NCBI RefSeq assembly: GCF_002849895.1
Contig: NZ_CP018867.1
Location: 1,178,001 to 1,242,000, forward strand
Length of the DNA: 64,000 nucleotides
From: Companilactobacillus alimentarius DSM 20249
Lineage (GTDB): Bacteria; Bacillota; Bacilli; Lactobacillales; Lactobacillaceae
Reading direction: 5' to 3'
Shown here: positions 24,594 to 33,111 of the stretch, piece after piece
How positions within the stretch are numbered: position 1 is the first letter of the stretch
Layout: the number at the start of each line of letters is the position of its first letter
The notes under the pieces: generated by a model
Databases searched by the model: none
Seen by the model: only the letters and a program-made list of their open reading frames with translations
What the model was told of the DNA's origin: nothing
Translations under genes and position numbers: made by a program

Positions 24594-25223
24594 TTAATAT
24601 TTGTATATAACTAATTCACCATTAATATAATTAGCCATATAGACCTCTGAAACATCCAATCCTCGCTTCTCTAATTCCGATTCGACCCAAGCTTCATCTT
24701 TACCAGAAGTTGCCAATTCGTCCATATCAATTTTCCCATCCAAGATAATTGGATATTTATAACCATCTTCATTTTTCAAAATAATCGTCAATTGTCCATT
24801 ACGTTCAAAGACCGCTCGTGTGACCTTTCTAACATCTAAAACGCCCGCCTGACGTAATTTAAACGACAAATCATTTGCCGACAGACCATTTTTCAACGCT
24901 AAATCAACATCGACGCGGCCATTTTTTACAATCACTTGCGGAGTTCCTTTGATAACTTTCTTGAAGAAATTATTGTGATTAGTTAAGAACTTAGCCACAA
25001 AGACTACCAAGGTCCAAATCAAAAGAACCAAAGTAAATTGTAAGATCGTAATACTAGAATTGTAGATCATCCCACCGACGATACCACCAAGCACATAATT
25101 CTGTAATTGATCAATAGCACTAGTCGGCGCAATATTGCCACGTCCAAAGAGATTAATTTGTAAAACCATGAATAAGAAGCCAATAATAAACTTTAAAGTT
25201 AAATCACCATATAACAAAACCAT
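24594..25223 (-). CDS. DUF421 (YetF-like) membrane protein
   Basis: The 209 residues have three N-terminal membrane segments followed by a soluble two-part DUF421 domain (about 95-209). The family phrase is LFGRGNIAPTSAIDQLQNYVLGG (residues 25-47). The C-terminal half has VIVKNGRVDVDLALKNGLS and YPIILDGKIDMDELATSGKDEAW. The function is unknown, and Bacillus relatives (YetF, YrbG) influence membrane or stress properties. It follows the DUF3290 gene by 8 bases, a pairing I recall as usual in lactobacilli. Confidence 0.88.
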   Translation of the reverse strand: MVLLYGDLTLKFIIGFLFMVLQINLFGRGNIAPTSAIDQLQNYVLGGIVGGMIYNSSITILQFTLVLLIWTLVVFVAKFLTNHNNFFKKVIKGTPQVIVKNGRVDVDLALKNGLSANDLSFKLRQAGVLDVRKVTRAVFERNGQLTIILKNEDGYKYPIILDGKIDMDELATSGKDEAWVESELEKRGLDVSEVYMANYINGELVIYKY

Positions 25224-25231
25224 TGTCCCAC

Positions 25232-25681
25232 CTATTTTTTAATTAATTGTATTTTTTGAGTACTAATAATGCTTGCTTTAGTCAAAGTATAACTACTTTG
25301 ATTATCGTCAAAGCTGACTCGATAAATATTCTTGCCCGCCTTGATCAGCATTCCTTCAGTTAAACTTGAATTGTTAGAGTAAAGTTTTTTAGTCGAAAGA
25401 TCTTTTTCTTTAGCAATCGATTTCATTAAACTCAAGGTTTCACTGGATTTATTACTAATATCCAATTGCTGTTCATAATTATTGTAATTAATTCCAATAA
25501 ATAAAAAGATTCCCAATCCAAAAATTATCAAAAGATCCCGATACTTGTTATCAGAACGATTTCTAAAATATAAATAACTAGTTACAAATATAGCTACTGC
25601 TAATACTAGAATTCCAATGATAAACAGGAAATTTGGTTCATTATTATGTGCAACCAAATAATCATATGAATAAAAACTCAT
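25232..25681 (-). CDS. DUF3290 membrane protein
   Basis: A 149-residue protein with two N-terminal membrane segments (about 17-37 and 49-65) and a soluble C-terminal domain of about 80 residues ending in KASIISTQKIQLIKK. The start MSFYSYDYLVAHNNEPNFLF and the position directly upstream of a DUF421 gene match the DUF3290 family. Function is unknown, and the two proteins are presumably a membrane complex (inference). It diverges from a MarR-type gene, with a palindrome in the shared promoter region. Confidence 0.8.
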   Translation of the reverse strand: MSFYSYDYLVAHNNEPNFLFIIGILVLAVAIFVTSYLYFRNRSDNKYRDLLIIFGLGIFLFIGINYNNYEQQLDISNKSSETLSLMKSIAKEKDLSTKKLYSNNSSLTEGMLIKAGKNIYRVSFDDNQSSYTLTKASIISTQKIQLIKK

Positions 25682-25770
25682 TTATATCCCCTCAACTATT
25701 TTTTTATTTACGATTAGTATAGCAAATAATTTATTTTTTCCATCTCTAAGACCCTTGTCAAATACCTTTT

Positions 25771-25780
25771 CTTGCGCAAG
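25771..25780. promoter_or_regulatory. Palindrome CTTGCGCAAG in the DUF3290/MarR divergent promoter region
   Basis: A perfect 10-bp palindrome lies between the divergent genes, just upstream of TAATATAAT. MarR regulators often bind such sites near their own gene, so autoregulation and control of DUF3290-DUF421 is plausible. Confidence 0.4.
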
Positions 25781-25828
25781 TAATATAATTGCTTCATAAT
25801 ACTTAAAAGTTATTAATACCCTAAGGGA

Positions 25829-26254
25829 GTGATTACTATCAACAAAACTTCTAATCTATGTACTTGGTTAAATATGAAGAACTTCGACAATGATATTCAA
25901 GTCAAACTGGATAAAGCTTTAATAAAATATCAACTATCTGCTGCCGAATTTAGCTTCTTACACTATCTTTATGATCAATACGACTCAAAAGCTAGTTTAT
26001 TAGAAATCAAAGATTCTCTTCATCTAAGTTCCGCCGCCACTTCAAGAATGGCTGTTCGTTTGGAAAACAAAGATTGTAAACCAATCGTTCGTTATCACAG
26101 TGATGAAAATCAAAAAGAGGTCTGTTTACAAATTACTGAATCCGGGATCAAACACTTTAAAGAGACCGCCGCAGTCGTTGATTCTATTTTGGATGAGTCA
26201 TTTAATAGTAAAGCCTTTCAAGAATTATGTAAAAAATTAATCAATAAATCCTAA
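25829..26254 (+). CDS. MarR-family transcriptional regulator
   Basis: A winged-helix protein with the MarR core: LSAAEFSFLHYLYDQYDSKASL, the recognition helix LHLSSAATSRMAVRLENKD, and the wing VRYHSDENQKEVCLQITESG. The longest frame (GTG, 141 residues) starts inside its own ribosome site AAGGGAG, so the true start is uncertain. An ATG at 25874 gives 126 residues but lacks a ribosome site, and ATC at 25838 has ideal spacing (8 bases) but is a rare start codon. It probably regulates the divergent DUF3290-DUF421 genes or itself. Confidence 0.75.
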   Translation: MITINKTSNLCTWLNMKNFDNDIQVKLDKALIKYQLSAAEFSFLHYLYDQYDSKASLLEIKDSLHLSSAATSRMAVRLENKDCKPIVRYHSDENQKEVCLQITESGIKHFKETAAVVDSILDESFNSKAFQELCKKLINKS

Positions 26255-26348
26255 AACCACAAAACTCAAATGTTTCTTGCTAAATTATTTAATAATATTG
26301 AATAATTATTCATGTGAGAATATAATTTTATATAATGAGTTTTATTTT

Positions 26349-26422
26349 GGTCCCTTGGCTCAGCAGGATAGAGCAACTGCCTCCTAAGCAGTAGGTCCCC
26401 GGTTCGATTCCGGGAGGGATCA
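26349..26422 (+). tRNA. tRNA-Arg (anticodon CCU)
   Basis: The cloverleaf is complete. Acceptor GGTCCCT pairs with AGGGATC, the D arm contains GGCTCAGCAGGATAGAGC, the anticodon stem ACTGC/GCAGT encloses CTCCTAA (anticodon CCT), and the T arm contains GGTTCGATTCC. CCA is not encoded. Confidence 0.95.
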
Positions 26423-26466
26423 TTTTTAGTATAGTAAGATAAAAAATCATTATCCACAAACATTAA

Positions 26467-26502
26467 GTGAGCCCAATAACTGAAATCAAGTTATTGGGTT
26501 CA
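26467..26502. terminator. Inverted repeat after tRNA-Arg
   Basis: GAGCCCAATAACT pairs with AGTTATTGGGTTC around a 7-base loop. The T run is short, so termination strength is uncertain. Confidence 0.5.
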
Positions 26503-26543
26503 TTTCGCACTTATCCTATTCTTTACATTTGTGAGGTTACTTT

Positions 26544-27047
26544 ATGACAACAATGACATGTAGTAAAACACTTTCTATCAGTAACCATCGTGTTTTCGCT
26601 TCAGATTTAAATGAACATGAGACTGTCTTTGGTGGAGAAACATTAAAAAGAATCGATGACAATTCTTCCATTGCAGCTTCCAGAATTGCTCGAATTGGAA
26701 CTGTTACAGCTTCAATCGATCAAGTCAATTTCATCTTACCCTTCAAAATTAACGACTCGATGTGCACTGAGTCATACGTTTCGGGTGTGGGTGGTCGCTC
26801 TATTGAAGTCTTTACTAAGATTATCGGCGAGCATTTGAAATCCGGCAAAAGATTCCTCGGTCTAACTTGTTTCTCCACTTTTGTCGTAACTGACAAGAAT
26901 ATTGTCTTACCCAGAATTCACCCTGACACTAGTGAGGCTGAATTTGTCTGTGCTGGATATGAAAAACGACAAGATCAACGTTTGAAAAAATTGTTAGAAC
27001 AGGAAAAATTCAATAAAAATATTAGTTTAAATTTTCCTTGGCAATAA
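26544..27047 (+). CDS. Acyl-CoA thioesterase, hotdog fold (YkhA-like)
   Basis: The 167-residue protein has the single hotdog domain of acyl-CoA hydrolases: HETVFGGETLKRIDDNSSIAASRIAR (about residues 25-50), where bacterial relatives use an Asp/Asn in the helix, then SVDQVNFxxP as SIDQVNFILPFKIND, and VEVFTKI-like SIEVFTKIIGEHLKSGKRF. It hydrolyses fatty acyl-CoA thioesters in the cytoplasm. The substrate range is unknown. It stands alone between an inverted repeat and a terminator. GTGAGGTTACTTT precedes the ATG. Confidence 0.88.
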   Translation: MTTMTCSKTLSISNHRVFASDLNEHETVFGGETLKRIDDNSSIAASRIARIGTVTASIDQVNFILPFKINDSMCTESYVSGVGGRSIEVFTKIIGEHLKSGKRFLGLTCFSTFVVTDKNIVLPRIHPDTSEAEFVCAGYEKRQDQRLKKLLEQEKFNKNISLNFPWQ

Positions 27048-27063
27048 TTTTAGTAATGAAAAA

Positions 27064-27110
27064 GACATCTATTCGGTATTTTAGTTTCTCTCGAATAGGT
27101 GCCTTTTTAA
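27064..27110 (+). terminator. Intrinsic terminator of the thioesterase gene
   Basis: GACATCTATTCG pairs with CGAATAGGTGCC (one mismatch, one wobble), followed by TTTTT. It lies between convergent genes. Confidence 0.85.
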
Positions 27111-27111
27111 T

Positions 27112-28329
27112 TCAATTTTTATTGCTTATTATATGTTTACGTTTCCCTTTATTCTTCTGATCACGCAAACGTTTCTTAGCCTTAGGCTTACTCTTTACAA
27201 CACTCACTGGCTTTCTTTTAGCAACGGGTTTCTTCGTAATTTTTCCATCATGATCCAAATATACTTTACGAATATCAAGTTTAGTAAAGTCGCGTAAATT
27301 CTTAAAATCATGGCTATTGCCAAAGGTAATTACGTTACCGCTCTTACCCATTCTGCCGGTCCGTCCGCCACGATGAATATATTCACTATTATCTCTTGGA
27401 ACCATATAATTAACGATTGTCGTTATATTATCAATGTCCATCCCTCGAGCAGCCACGTCAGTTGTTAACAACAAATTAACTTTTTTACTGGCAAAAAGTG
27501 TCATCGTAGTCTTTCTTTGTTGGGAAGACATCTTACTGTCTAAGGAAACGAAATTGGTCTTATTATGATTCAAATCACTGATTGCTTTATGAAGCGAACG
27601 AGAATTATTGAAAAAGACTATTCCCAAAAATTTTTTATTGTGAGCCATTTCTCGAATTAAAGCATTCTTAATAAATTCACTGTTGGCCTCAATAAAGTAA
27701 TGTTTAATCCCAGCAGTATAGGTCGTATCATTTCTTTGATCAATTACTTCAAACTCTTGACCAAACCACTTACTCATATCCTTAAAAATCTCATTCCCAG
27801 TAGCGGAGAAAAATGTCATCTGAACATCAGCTGGCATTTGTGCAATCGTTTGACGGACTGTTTCCAATTTTGATTCGTTCAACATTTCATCTGCTTCATC
27901 GACAATGACAGAATCAATATTTCCTAATTTAATCTTGCGTGACTGCGTCAATTCATTCAAACGGCCCAAAGTTGCCACAATAATCTCGGGCTTCTCTTTT
28001 AGTTTCTTTAATTGACGTTGTGGATTAGCTCCACCAGTAATTGCTTGCACTCGACAATCTACTAACTTAGCTAAAGGCTGAATAACGTCTCTAACTTGCA
28101 TAGCCAATTCTTGCGAAGGCTCCAAGATCAATACTTGAAGTCCATCTTTAGGAACCAACGTCTCTAGCATTGGCATAACAAAACCGAGAGTCTTTCCTGA
28201 ACCGGTTGGTGCCATAGCGACAAAATCCTTGCCTTCTTTAAAAGGTAAGTAAACTGCTTCCTGAATCTTAGTTAAAGCCGTAAATTGATTTTGCTTAAAG
28301 TAATCTTGATATAATTTTGGTATTTCCAC
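27112..28329 (-). CDS. DEAD-box RNA helicase (CshB-like)
   Basis: An ATP-dependent RNA helicase of ribosome assembly or cold-shock type. Motifs in order: Q-motif region FTALTKIQEAVYLPF, Walker A MAPTGSGKT, VDEADEML, FFSAT, RGMDIDNI and HRGGRTGRMG. The tail after about residue 365 is rich in Lys/Arg (KRLRDQKNKGKRKH) and probably binds RNA. I choose the GTG at 28329 (405 residues): AGGAAA lies just before it, overlapping the end of the upstream gene. The longer frame from 28368 would run into that gene without its own ribosome site. Confidence 0.9.
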   Translation of the reverse strand: MEIPKLYQDYFKQNQFTALTKIQEAVYLPFKEGKDFVAMAPTGSGKTLGFVMPMLETLVPKDGLQVLILEPSQELAMQVRDVIQPLAKLVDCRVQAITGGANPQRQLKKLKEKPEIIVATLGRLNELTQSRKIKLGNIDSVIVDEADEMLNESKLETVRQTIAQMPADVQMTFFSATGNEIFKDMSKWFGQEFEVIDQRNDTTYTAGIKHYFIEANSEFIKNALIREMAHNKKFLGIVFFNNSRSLHKAISDLNHNKTNFVSLDSKMSSQQRKTTMTLFASKKVNLLLTTDVAARGMDIDNITTIVNYMVPRDNSEYIHRGGRTGRMGKSGNVITFGNSHDFKNLRDFTKLDIRKVYLDHDGKITKKPVAKRKPVSVVKSKPKAKKRLRDQKNKGKRKHIISNKN

Positions 28330-28330
28330 T

Positions 28331-29329
28331 TTATTTTTCCTCATCTGCGCCGAAAACAAGTCCTGCACTCGTTCTGGCCTGTTCTAGAATTCTATTTACA
28401 ATTCTAGCGTACTTTAAGAGTTTTTCATAAGTTTCTTGATCATTTTCATTAATAATTCTGGCAAATTCACTAGCCTCTGAGTCCATAGGATTGTCACTCT
28501 TTGATGTTGGCAAAGTTGTAATATTCTTATCATCATCAGCCAATTTAACGTGAGTAATATCTCCACCACTGTCCATCAATAAAGTTTTTCTATTGAAGTA
28601 AATTTCTGAAGTCATATAAGAATTCTTAGTTTTACCAACGATTATATTGACATCGAATTTAGGATATTTCAACGTCAAACTACCACTGCCATCAATTCCT
28701 GAATCCAAAATTTCTGGAACATAGTTAACTGAATCAGGTTGACCAAACAAAACTACAGCATCATATACTGTGTAGACTCCCAAATCATACAATGCACCGC
28801 CAGAAAATTTAGGATTAAATATATTTGGCAATTCACCAGCTTTATAAGCGTCATAACGACTCGAATATTTCATATAAGATAGCGTAGCTCCACTTAATTC
28901 ATCACGATTATTCTCAACATAGTGTTGAATCTTCTTGAAAATTGGTTCGTGAATTTGGCGTGCTGCTTCAAACAAGAATAGACCATTCTTGTGTGCTAGA
29001 TCGTCCAAAATTGTAAATTCTCTGACGGTAGAAGTACTAGGCTTTTCAACAATCACATTCTTTCCATGCTCTAAAGCCAATTTGGCCTGTTGAAAATGCA
29101 GCCCATTTGGCGATGCAATATAGACTGCTTCAAAATCACTGCTACTAAAGAATTCATCTAGATCAGTACTTACTTGGATATCCTTTTTAGACAAATCCTT
29201 AATAAACTTATTAGCCTTTGCTTCCGTTCTGGAAAAGACGTGTTTTAATGAAAACGACTTTGTTTCATCTGTTGCTCTAATAAATTGTTCTGTAATCCAA
29301 TTAGTCCCAATTATTCCTAAATTAATCAT
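28331..29329 (-). CDS. Gfo/Idh/MocA-family NAD(P)-dependent oxidoreductase
   Basis: The 332-residue protein has the N-terminal Rossmann motif NLGIIGTNWITEQFIRA and the family signature EKPSTSTVREFTILDD, containing the EKP Lys. The middle domain has a substrate-side GGALYDLGVYTVYDAVVLF with the conserved Asp and an aromatic residue where many members have His. The substrate is unknown, and most members act on sugars or inositol. The start is the ATG at 29329 behind AGAGGTGAT; a 30-codon extension upstream has no support. The helicase gene follows immediately, so they may share a transcript. Confidence 0.88.
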   Translation of the reverse strand: MINLGIIGTNWITEQFIRATDETKSFSLKHVFSRTEAKANKFIKDLSKKDIQVSTDLDEFFSSSDFEAVYIASPNGLHFQQAKLALEHGKNVIVEKPSTSTVREFTILDDLAHKNGLFLFEAARQIHEPIFKKIQHYVENNRDELSGATLSYMKYSSRYDAYKAGELPNIFNPKFSGGALYDLGVYTVYDAVVLFGQPDSVNYVPEILDSGIDGSGSLTLKYPKFDVNIIVGKTKNSYMTSEIYFNRKTLLMDSGGDITHVKLADDDKNITTLPTSKSDNPMDSEASEFARIINENDQETYEKLLKYARIVNRILEQARTSAGLVFGADEEK

Positions 29330-29451
29330 AAAATCACCTCTTCTCAATTTTACTTTTATGTAAGCGCAATTACTACTAAAAAAGTTTCTAGAATCTATCA
29401 ATATGGTATATAATTGCAATTTAAGCTATTTGAGAGGGGTAGTTTTGCTTT

Positions 29452-30792
29452 ATGAACTCGGAAACAGATAAATTCAGTCTGAAAAGAGACTTAGGTTTCT
29501 TCTCAGCACTATCAACCGTAATGGGGCTAGTTATCGGTGGTGGGGTCTTTTTCAAAATTTCCAGTGTGACCGCTGCTACTGGTAGTGCCAGTCTGACCAT
29601 TTTAGTCTGGCTATTAGCCGGCTTTATCACTATCAATGCTGGTTTGACAGTCGCTGAACTAGCTTCAGCCATCCCCGTAGCTGGTGGTATTTATAAATAT
29701 ATCGAATATATCTATGGAAAAATCCCAGCTTTTCTTCTCGCTTGGGCACAGTCAGTTATCTACTATCCAGCGGGAATTTCAGCTCTATCAATTATTTTTG
29801 CAACACAAGTTATGAATCTCTGCAACATTTCTAAGACTTGGCAGATTCCAATTGCCATTTCACTGGCAGTTTTCTTATATCTAGTCAATCTTTTGGGAGC
29901 AAAGGTTGGTGGTAGGATTCAAGCAATTTCTCTAATTGCCAAACTTATCCCAATTGCTCTAATCATCATTGTTGGTATTTTCACACCTTCAAGTAATCCC
30001 GTATCACTCTTCCCAGTTACCGCAGGTACACATGCTAGTTTTTGGTCATCGCTTGGTGGTGGACTATTAGCAACCATGTTTGCCTTTGATGGCTGGATGA
30101 ACGTCGGAAGCTTAGCCGGCGAGATGAAACGACCTGAAAAAGACTTATCCAAATCAATTATTGTCGGATTATTTGCAATTACTTTGATCTATGTTTTGAT
30201 CAGTTTCGTCTTTATTAAAGAATTACCTTTCCATCTGATTCCTGGTAATCAAAATGCCGCTTCTGAATCTGCCATCCGTATTTTTGGTAATATCGGTGGA
30301 AAAATTGTCACAATCGGTATCTTGATTTCAGTCTTCGGATCAGTTAATGGCTACACGATGACTGGTGCAAGGGTTCCTTATGTGCTTGGCGTTGACGATG
30401 ATATCATCTTCTCCAAATTCTTTTCCAAGTTAACTAAGAATACTCGCGTTCCTGCTAATGCTGGCTTGATTCAAACAATCATTGCTATCATTATGATTTT
30501 CATGGGTAGTTTTGATTATTTAACCGATATGTTAGTTTTCGTTATGTGGATCTTTTCAATGATGATGTTCGTCGGAGTCTTTATTTTACGGAAAAAAGAA
30601 CCGGAACTTACTCGCCCTTATAAAATTAACTTCTATCCGATTCCACCATTGATTTCCCTTGCTGGTGGAGCTTATATCATTATTTCAACTCTGTTCCGTC
30701 AACCAGGATTGGCTATGACTGGAATTGGGATCACTCTACTAGGTTTGCCAATTTATTATATTCATTATTTACATAAAAAGAAGTCGCTATGA
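29452..30792 (+). CDS. APC-family amino acid permease (SteT-like exchanger)
   Basis: A 446-residue transporter with twelve predicted membrane segments. The first segment carries the substrate-binding VMGLVIGGGVFFKISS glycine motif, and segment 6 carries ATMFAFDGWMNVGSLAGEMK, both typical of the L-type/serine-threonine exchanger branch. The loop GEMKRPEKDLSKSI is conserved. The substrate cannot be fixed from sequence. The gene has the strong ribosome site GAGGGG and a terminator after it, so it is monocistronic. Confidence 0.88.
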   Translation: MNSETDKFSLKRDLGFFSALSTVMGLVIGGGVFFKISSVTAATGSASLTILVWLLAGFITINAGLTVAELASAIPVAGGIYKYIEYIYGKIPAFLLAWAQSVIYYPAGISALSIIFATQVMNLCNISKTWQIPIAISLAVFLYLVNLLGAKVGGRIQAISLIAKLIPIALIIIVGIFTPSSNPVSLFPVTAGTHASFWSSLGGGLLATMFAFDGWMNVGSLAGEMKRPEKDLSKSIIVGLFAITLIYVLISFVFIKELPFHLIPGNQNAASESAIRIFGNIGGKIVTIGILISVFGSVNGYTMTGARVPYVLGVDDDIIFSKFFSKLTKNTRVPANAGLIQTIIAIIMIFMGSFDYLTDMLVFVMWIFSMMMFVGVFILRKKEPELTRPYKINFYPIPPLISLAGGAYIIISTLFRQPGLAMTGIGITLLGLPIYYIHYLHKKKSL

Positions 30793-30806
30793 TGGCGGCT
30801 TTTTTT
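30782..30806 (+). terminator. Intrinsic terminator of the permease gene
   Basis: AGTCGC pairs with GCGGCT (one wobble), followed by a TTTTTT run. The stem overlaps the last codons and stop. Confidence 0.75.
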
Positions 30807-30856
30807 GTTTGACGTTATACTTTGGATGAATATAAATAAATACAAGGTGTTTTCAC

Positions 30857-32182
30857 ATGAAAGTTCAATTTCAGAATAAATTTGAAAAAGGGTTAGTTTT
30901 AACTACCCTCAAAATTCAAAAGTTATTGATTTATCGTATTATTCAAAAAACCTTATTGCTAATTTTTCCATTTGCTCTCTTCGGTAGTTTCATTAAAATA
31001 ATTCAAACTGTCGTAATTGGTAAAGAAGGTTTTTTAACCGATATTTTCCCTGATATCACCAACGACCTTATATATCGTCAAATCGAGGATATTTCGACCG
31101 GTCTATATAATTTGTCACTCGGTTGGATCTCAGTGATTGCCATTTTTGGTGCTGCCAAATACACAGCGAAACACTTTCGCCGTGACGACCAATTAGCCGG
31201 TATTACAGCCATCAGTGCTTATCTGATCATTGATTATACCTATTCCAAAGTTCAACCTTACTCCTTTCATCCCCAATTATTAGGTTTGAGAGGATTACTA
31301 TTTGCCATTATCTTAGGAATCTTCATCGGTTGGATCTTTAAGAAAACTAGCCGTCCGATCCCAGAACATTCGCAAGTATCGACGAAAAACGTTTTGGATC
31401 GTTCTTTCATTTCAGCCAAGTCAATCGTCATCTCACTTGTGATAGCAATGATCATCAGCATTTTAGTCAATATTACCTACTATATTAATGCGCCTAATAA
31501 TTATGTCAGTGCATTAGCTTCACAATACTCCTCCAAAAGTAATTGGGGACAATTCTTCAAGACCATTATCTTCTCACTTTATACCTTAGTCATGTCGTTT
31601 TTAGGGTGGTCTGGAGCCTATTCATCCCTCGGCGTGGAGAAAATGGATGCCCTGTCGACGGTTAATCTCAATTACGCTTTAGATAAACATACTGCTTGGA
31701 ATGCCCCTAATCCCTTCACTAGTTCGTCGTTGTATCATGCTTTCGCTACCTTCGGTGGAACTGGTGCCGTTTTGGGGTTGATTATTGCCATCTTGATTGT
31801 GGCTAAAGATCAAGACTTTCAAACTGTCGCTCGTTGGGCCATTATTCCCAGCCTTTTCAATATTAGCAGTGGCCTGATGACCGGAATCCCGATATTATTT
31901 AATGTCATTTTTCTAATTCCATTTATTCTGGCTCCGATGGTCAACATGACGTTGGCCGCATTAGTCATTCAATTGCATTTAATGCCACCTAGCGTCTATC
32001 CTGTGCCCATTGGAACTCCCGGACCACTAATTGCCTTCATCGGTACAAACGGTAGTTGGCAGGCCTTAGGATTCTCAATTTTGGCTATCATTATTTCCGT
32101 TTGTATTTATATTCCCTTTGTTAAAATGGCCATTAAAGTTAAAGAGCTTGATAATCTCGCTCTTGAAGAAGGTGAACATTAA
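30857..32182 (+). CDS. Orphan PTS EIIC-type membrane protein (lactose/cellobiose/chitobiose-like)
   Basis: A 441-residue protein with about ten hydrophobic segments and EIIC features: an early IFPFALFGSFIKII, GITAISAYLIIDYTY, and a late region MPPSVYPVPIGTPGPLIAFIGTNGSW matching the substrate-loop area of cellobiose-type EIICs. No EIIA or EIIB gene lies nearby. The next gene, a DUF915 hydrolase, starts on its stop codon (TAATG), and a sensor kinase and regulator follow. It may use subunits encoded elsewhere or act without phosphotransfer (inference). Confidence 0.8.
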   Translation: MKVQFQNKFEKGLVLTTLKIQKLLIYRIIQKTLLLIFPFALFGSFIKIIQTVVIGKEGFLTDIFPDITNDLIYRQIEDISTGLYNLSLGWISVIAIFGAAKYTAKHFRRDDQLAGITAISAYLIIDYTYSKVQPYSFHPQLLGLRGLLFAIILGIFIGWIFKKTSRPIPEHSQVSTKNVLDRSFISAKSIVISLVIAMIISILVNITYYINAPNNYVSALASQYSSKSNWGQFFKTIIFSLYTLVMSFLGWSGAYSSLGVEKMDALSTVNLNYALDKHTAWNAPNPFTSSSLYHAFATFGGTGAVLGLIIAILIVAKDQDFQTVARWAIIPSLFNISSGLMTGIPILFNVIFLIPFILAPMVNMTLAALVIQLHLMPPSVYPVPIGTPGPLIAFIGTNGSWQALGFSILAIIISVCIYIPFVKMAIKVKELDNLALEEGEH

Positions 32183-33075
32183 TGCGGATGCACACACGTT
32201 CATTACGGAAAAATAGGAATTTTAAATATTTAGTTGCTATGCTGATCTTTCTTATTCTTTTAGGAATACCTTCATATATTTGGACCAAAAAAAATGTAAC
32301 CACCCTAGCCGGTCGTTACAATTCTCCCATGACTCCAATTATTATGATTCCTGGTAGTAGTGCTTCCTCAAATCGGTTCGATGGTCTTGTTCAGACTGTC
32401 AATCGAAAGTACAACGAACACCACAGTCTTTTAAAAATGACCGTTCACACCGATAATTCTATTACTTATAGTGGAAAAATACGTGCAAATGACACCCAGC
32501 CCTTTATCGTAGTTGGCTTTCAAAACAACAACGATGGCTATTCAAATATCAAAAAACAAGCCAAGTGGTTCGATCTAGCTTTCAACACCATTAAACGGCG
32601 TTATCGCTTCAACAACTTCAACGCTTTTGGACATTCAAATGGTGGTTTAATCTGGACCCTCTTTCTCGAAAATTATTTTGATGATTCAACCATGACAATC
32701 AATCAGCTTTTAACTGTTGGTACACCATATAATTTTGAAGAAAAAAGCAGTTCTAACCGTACCCAAATGTTAAATGATCTAATCAAGGGACGGTCAAAAA
32801 TTCCCAACGACTTAGCTTATTATTCAATTGCTGGCACACAACTCTATACCGATGACGGTATTGTCCCTCTAGGCAGCGTCGATGCTGGTAAGTACATTTA
32901 TGAGGGCACAATCAAACACTATACCTTGATTACTCTAACCGGAGATAAGGCTCAACATTCTGATATGATCAACAATAACCAGTTTATCAATATCTTTCAT
33001 CAATATATTGTTGGTAATGGTGTCAATAATCCTAATTCCCCTGATAGCAAACAAAGTGCCATCGCTAATAATTAG
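32182..33075 (+). CDS. Membrane-anchored DUF915-type alpha/beta hydrolase
   Basis: The 297 residues start with a basic stretch and a hydrophobic anchor (about residues 15-34). The exported domain has MIPGSSASSNRF and the nucleophile elbow GHSNGGLIWTLF (Ser about residue 155). A late HYTLITLTGDKAQHSDM offers Asp and His for the triad. It is a diverged paralogue of the gene at 1268-2119. The start overlaps the EIIC stop by one base, and GAAGGTGA lies just ahead, so the two are translationally coupled, which is unusual for a hydrolase and a PTS permease. Confidence 0.8.
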   Translation: MRMHTRSLRKNRNFKYLVAMLIFLILLGIPSYIWTKKNVTTLAGRYNSPMTPIIMIPGSSASSNRFDGLVQTVNRKYNEHHSLLKMTVHTDNSITYSGKIRANDTQPFIVVGFQNNNDGYSNIKKQAKWFDLAFNTIKRRYRFNNFNAFGHSNGGLIWTLFLENYFDDSTMTINQLLTVGTPYNFEEKSSSNRTQMLNDLIKGRSKIPNDLAYYSIAGTQLYTDDGIVPLGSVDAGKYIYEGTIKHYTLITLTGDKAQHSDMINNNQFINIFHQYIVGNGVNNPNSPDSKQSAIANN

Positions 33076-33111
33076 CTTGTATTAAAACTATTTTTTAAAT
33101 ACAATTGGCAT

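Noticed and set aside
26266..26463. 65-codon minus-strand frame across tRNA-Arg
   Set aside because: The frame is the reverse of the tRNA (the phrase NRTGDLLLRRQ is the known translated-tRNA artefact), not a protein.
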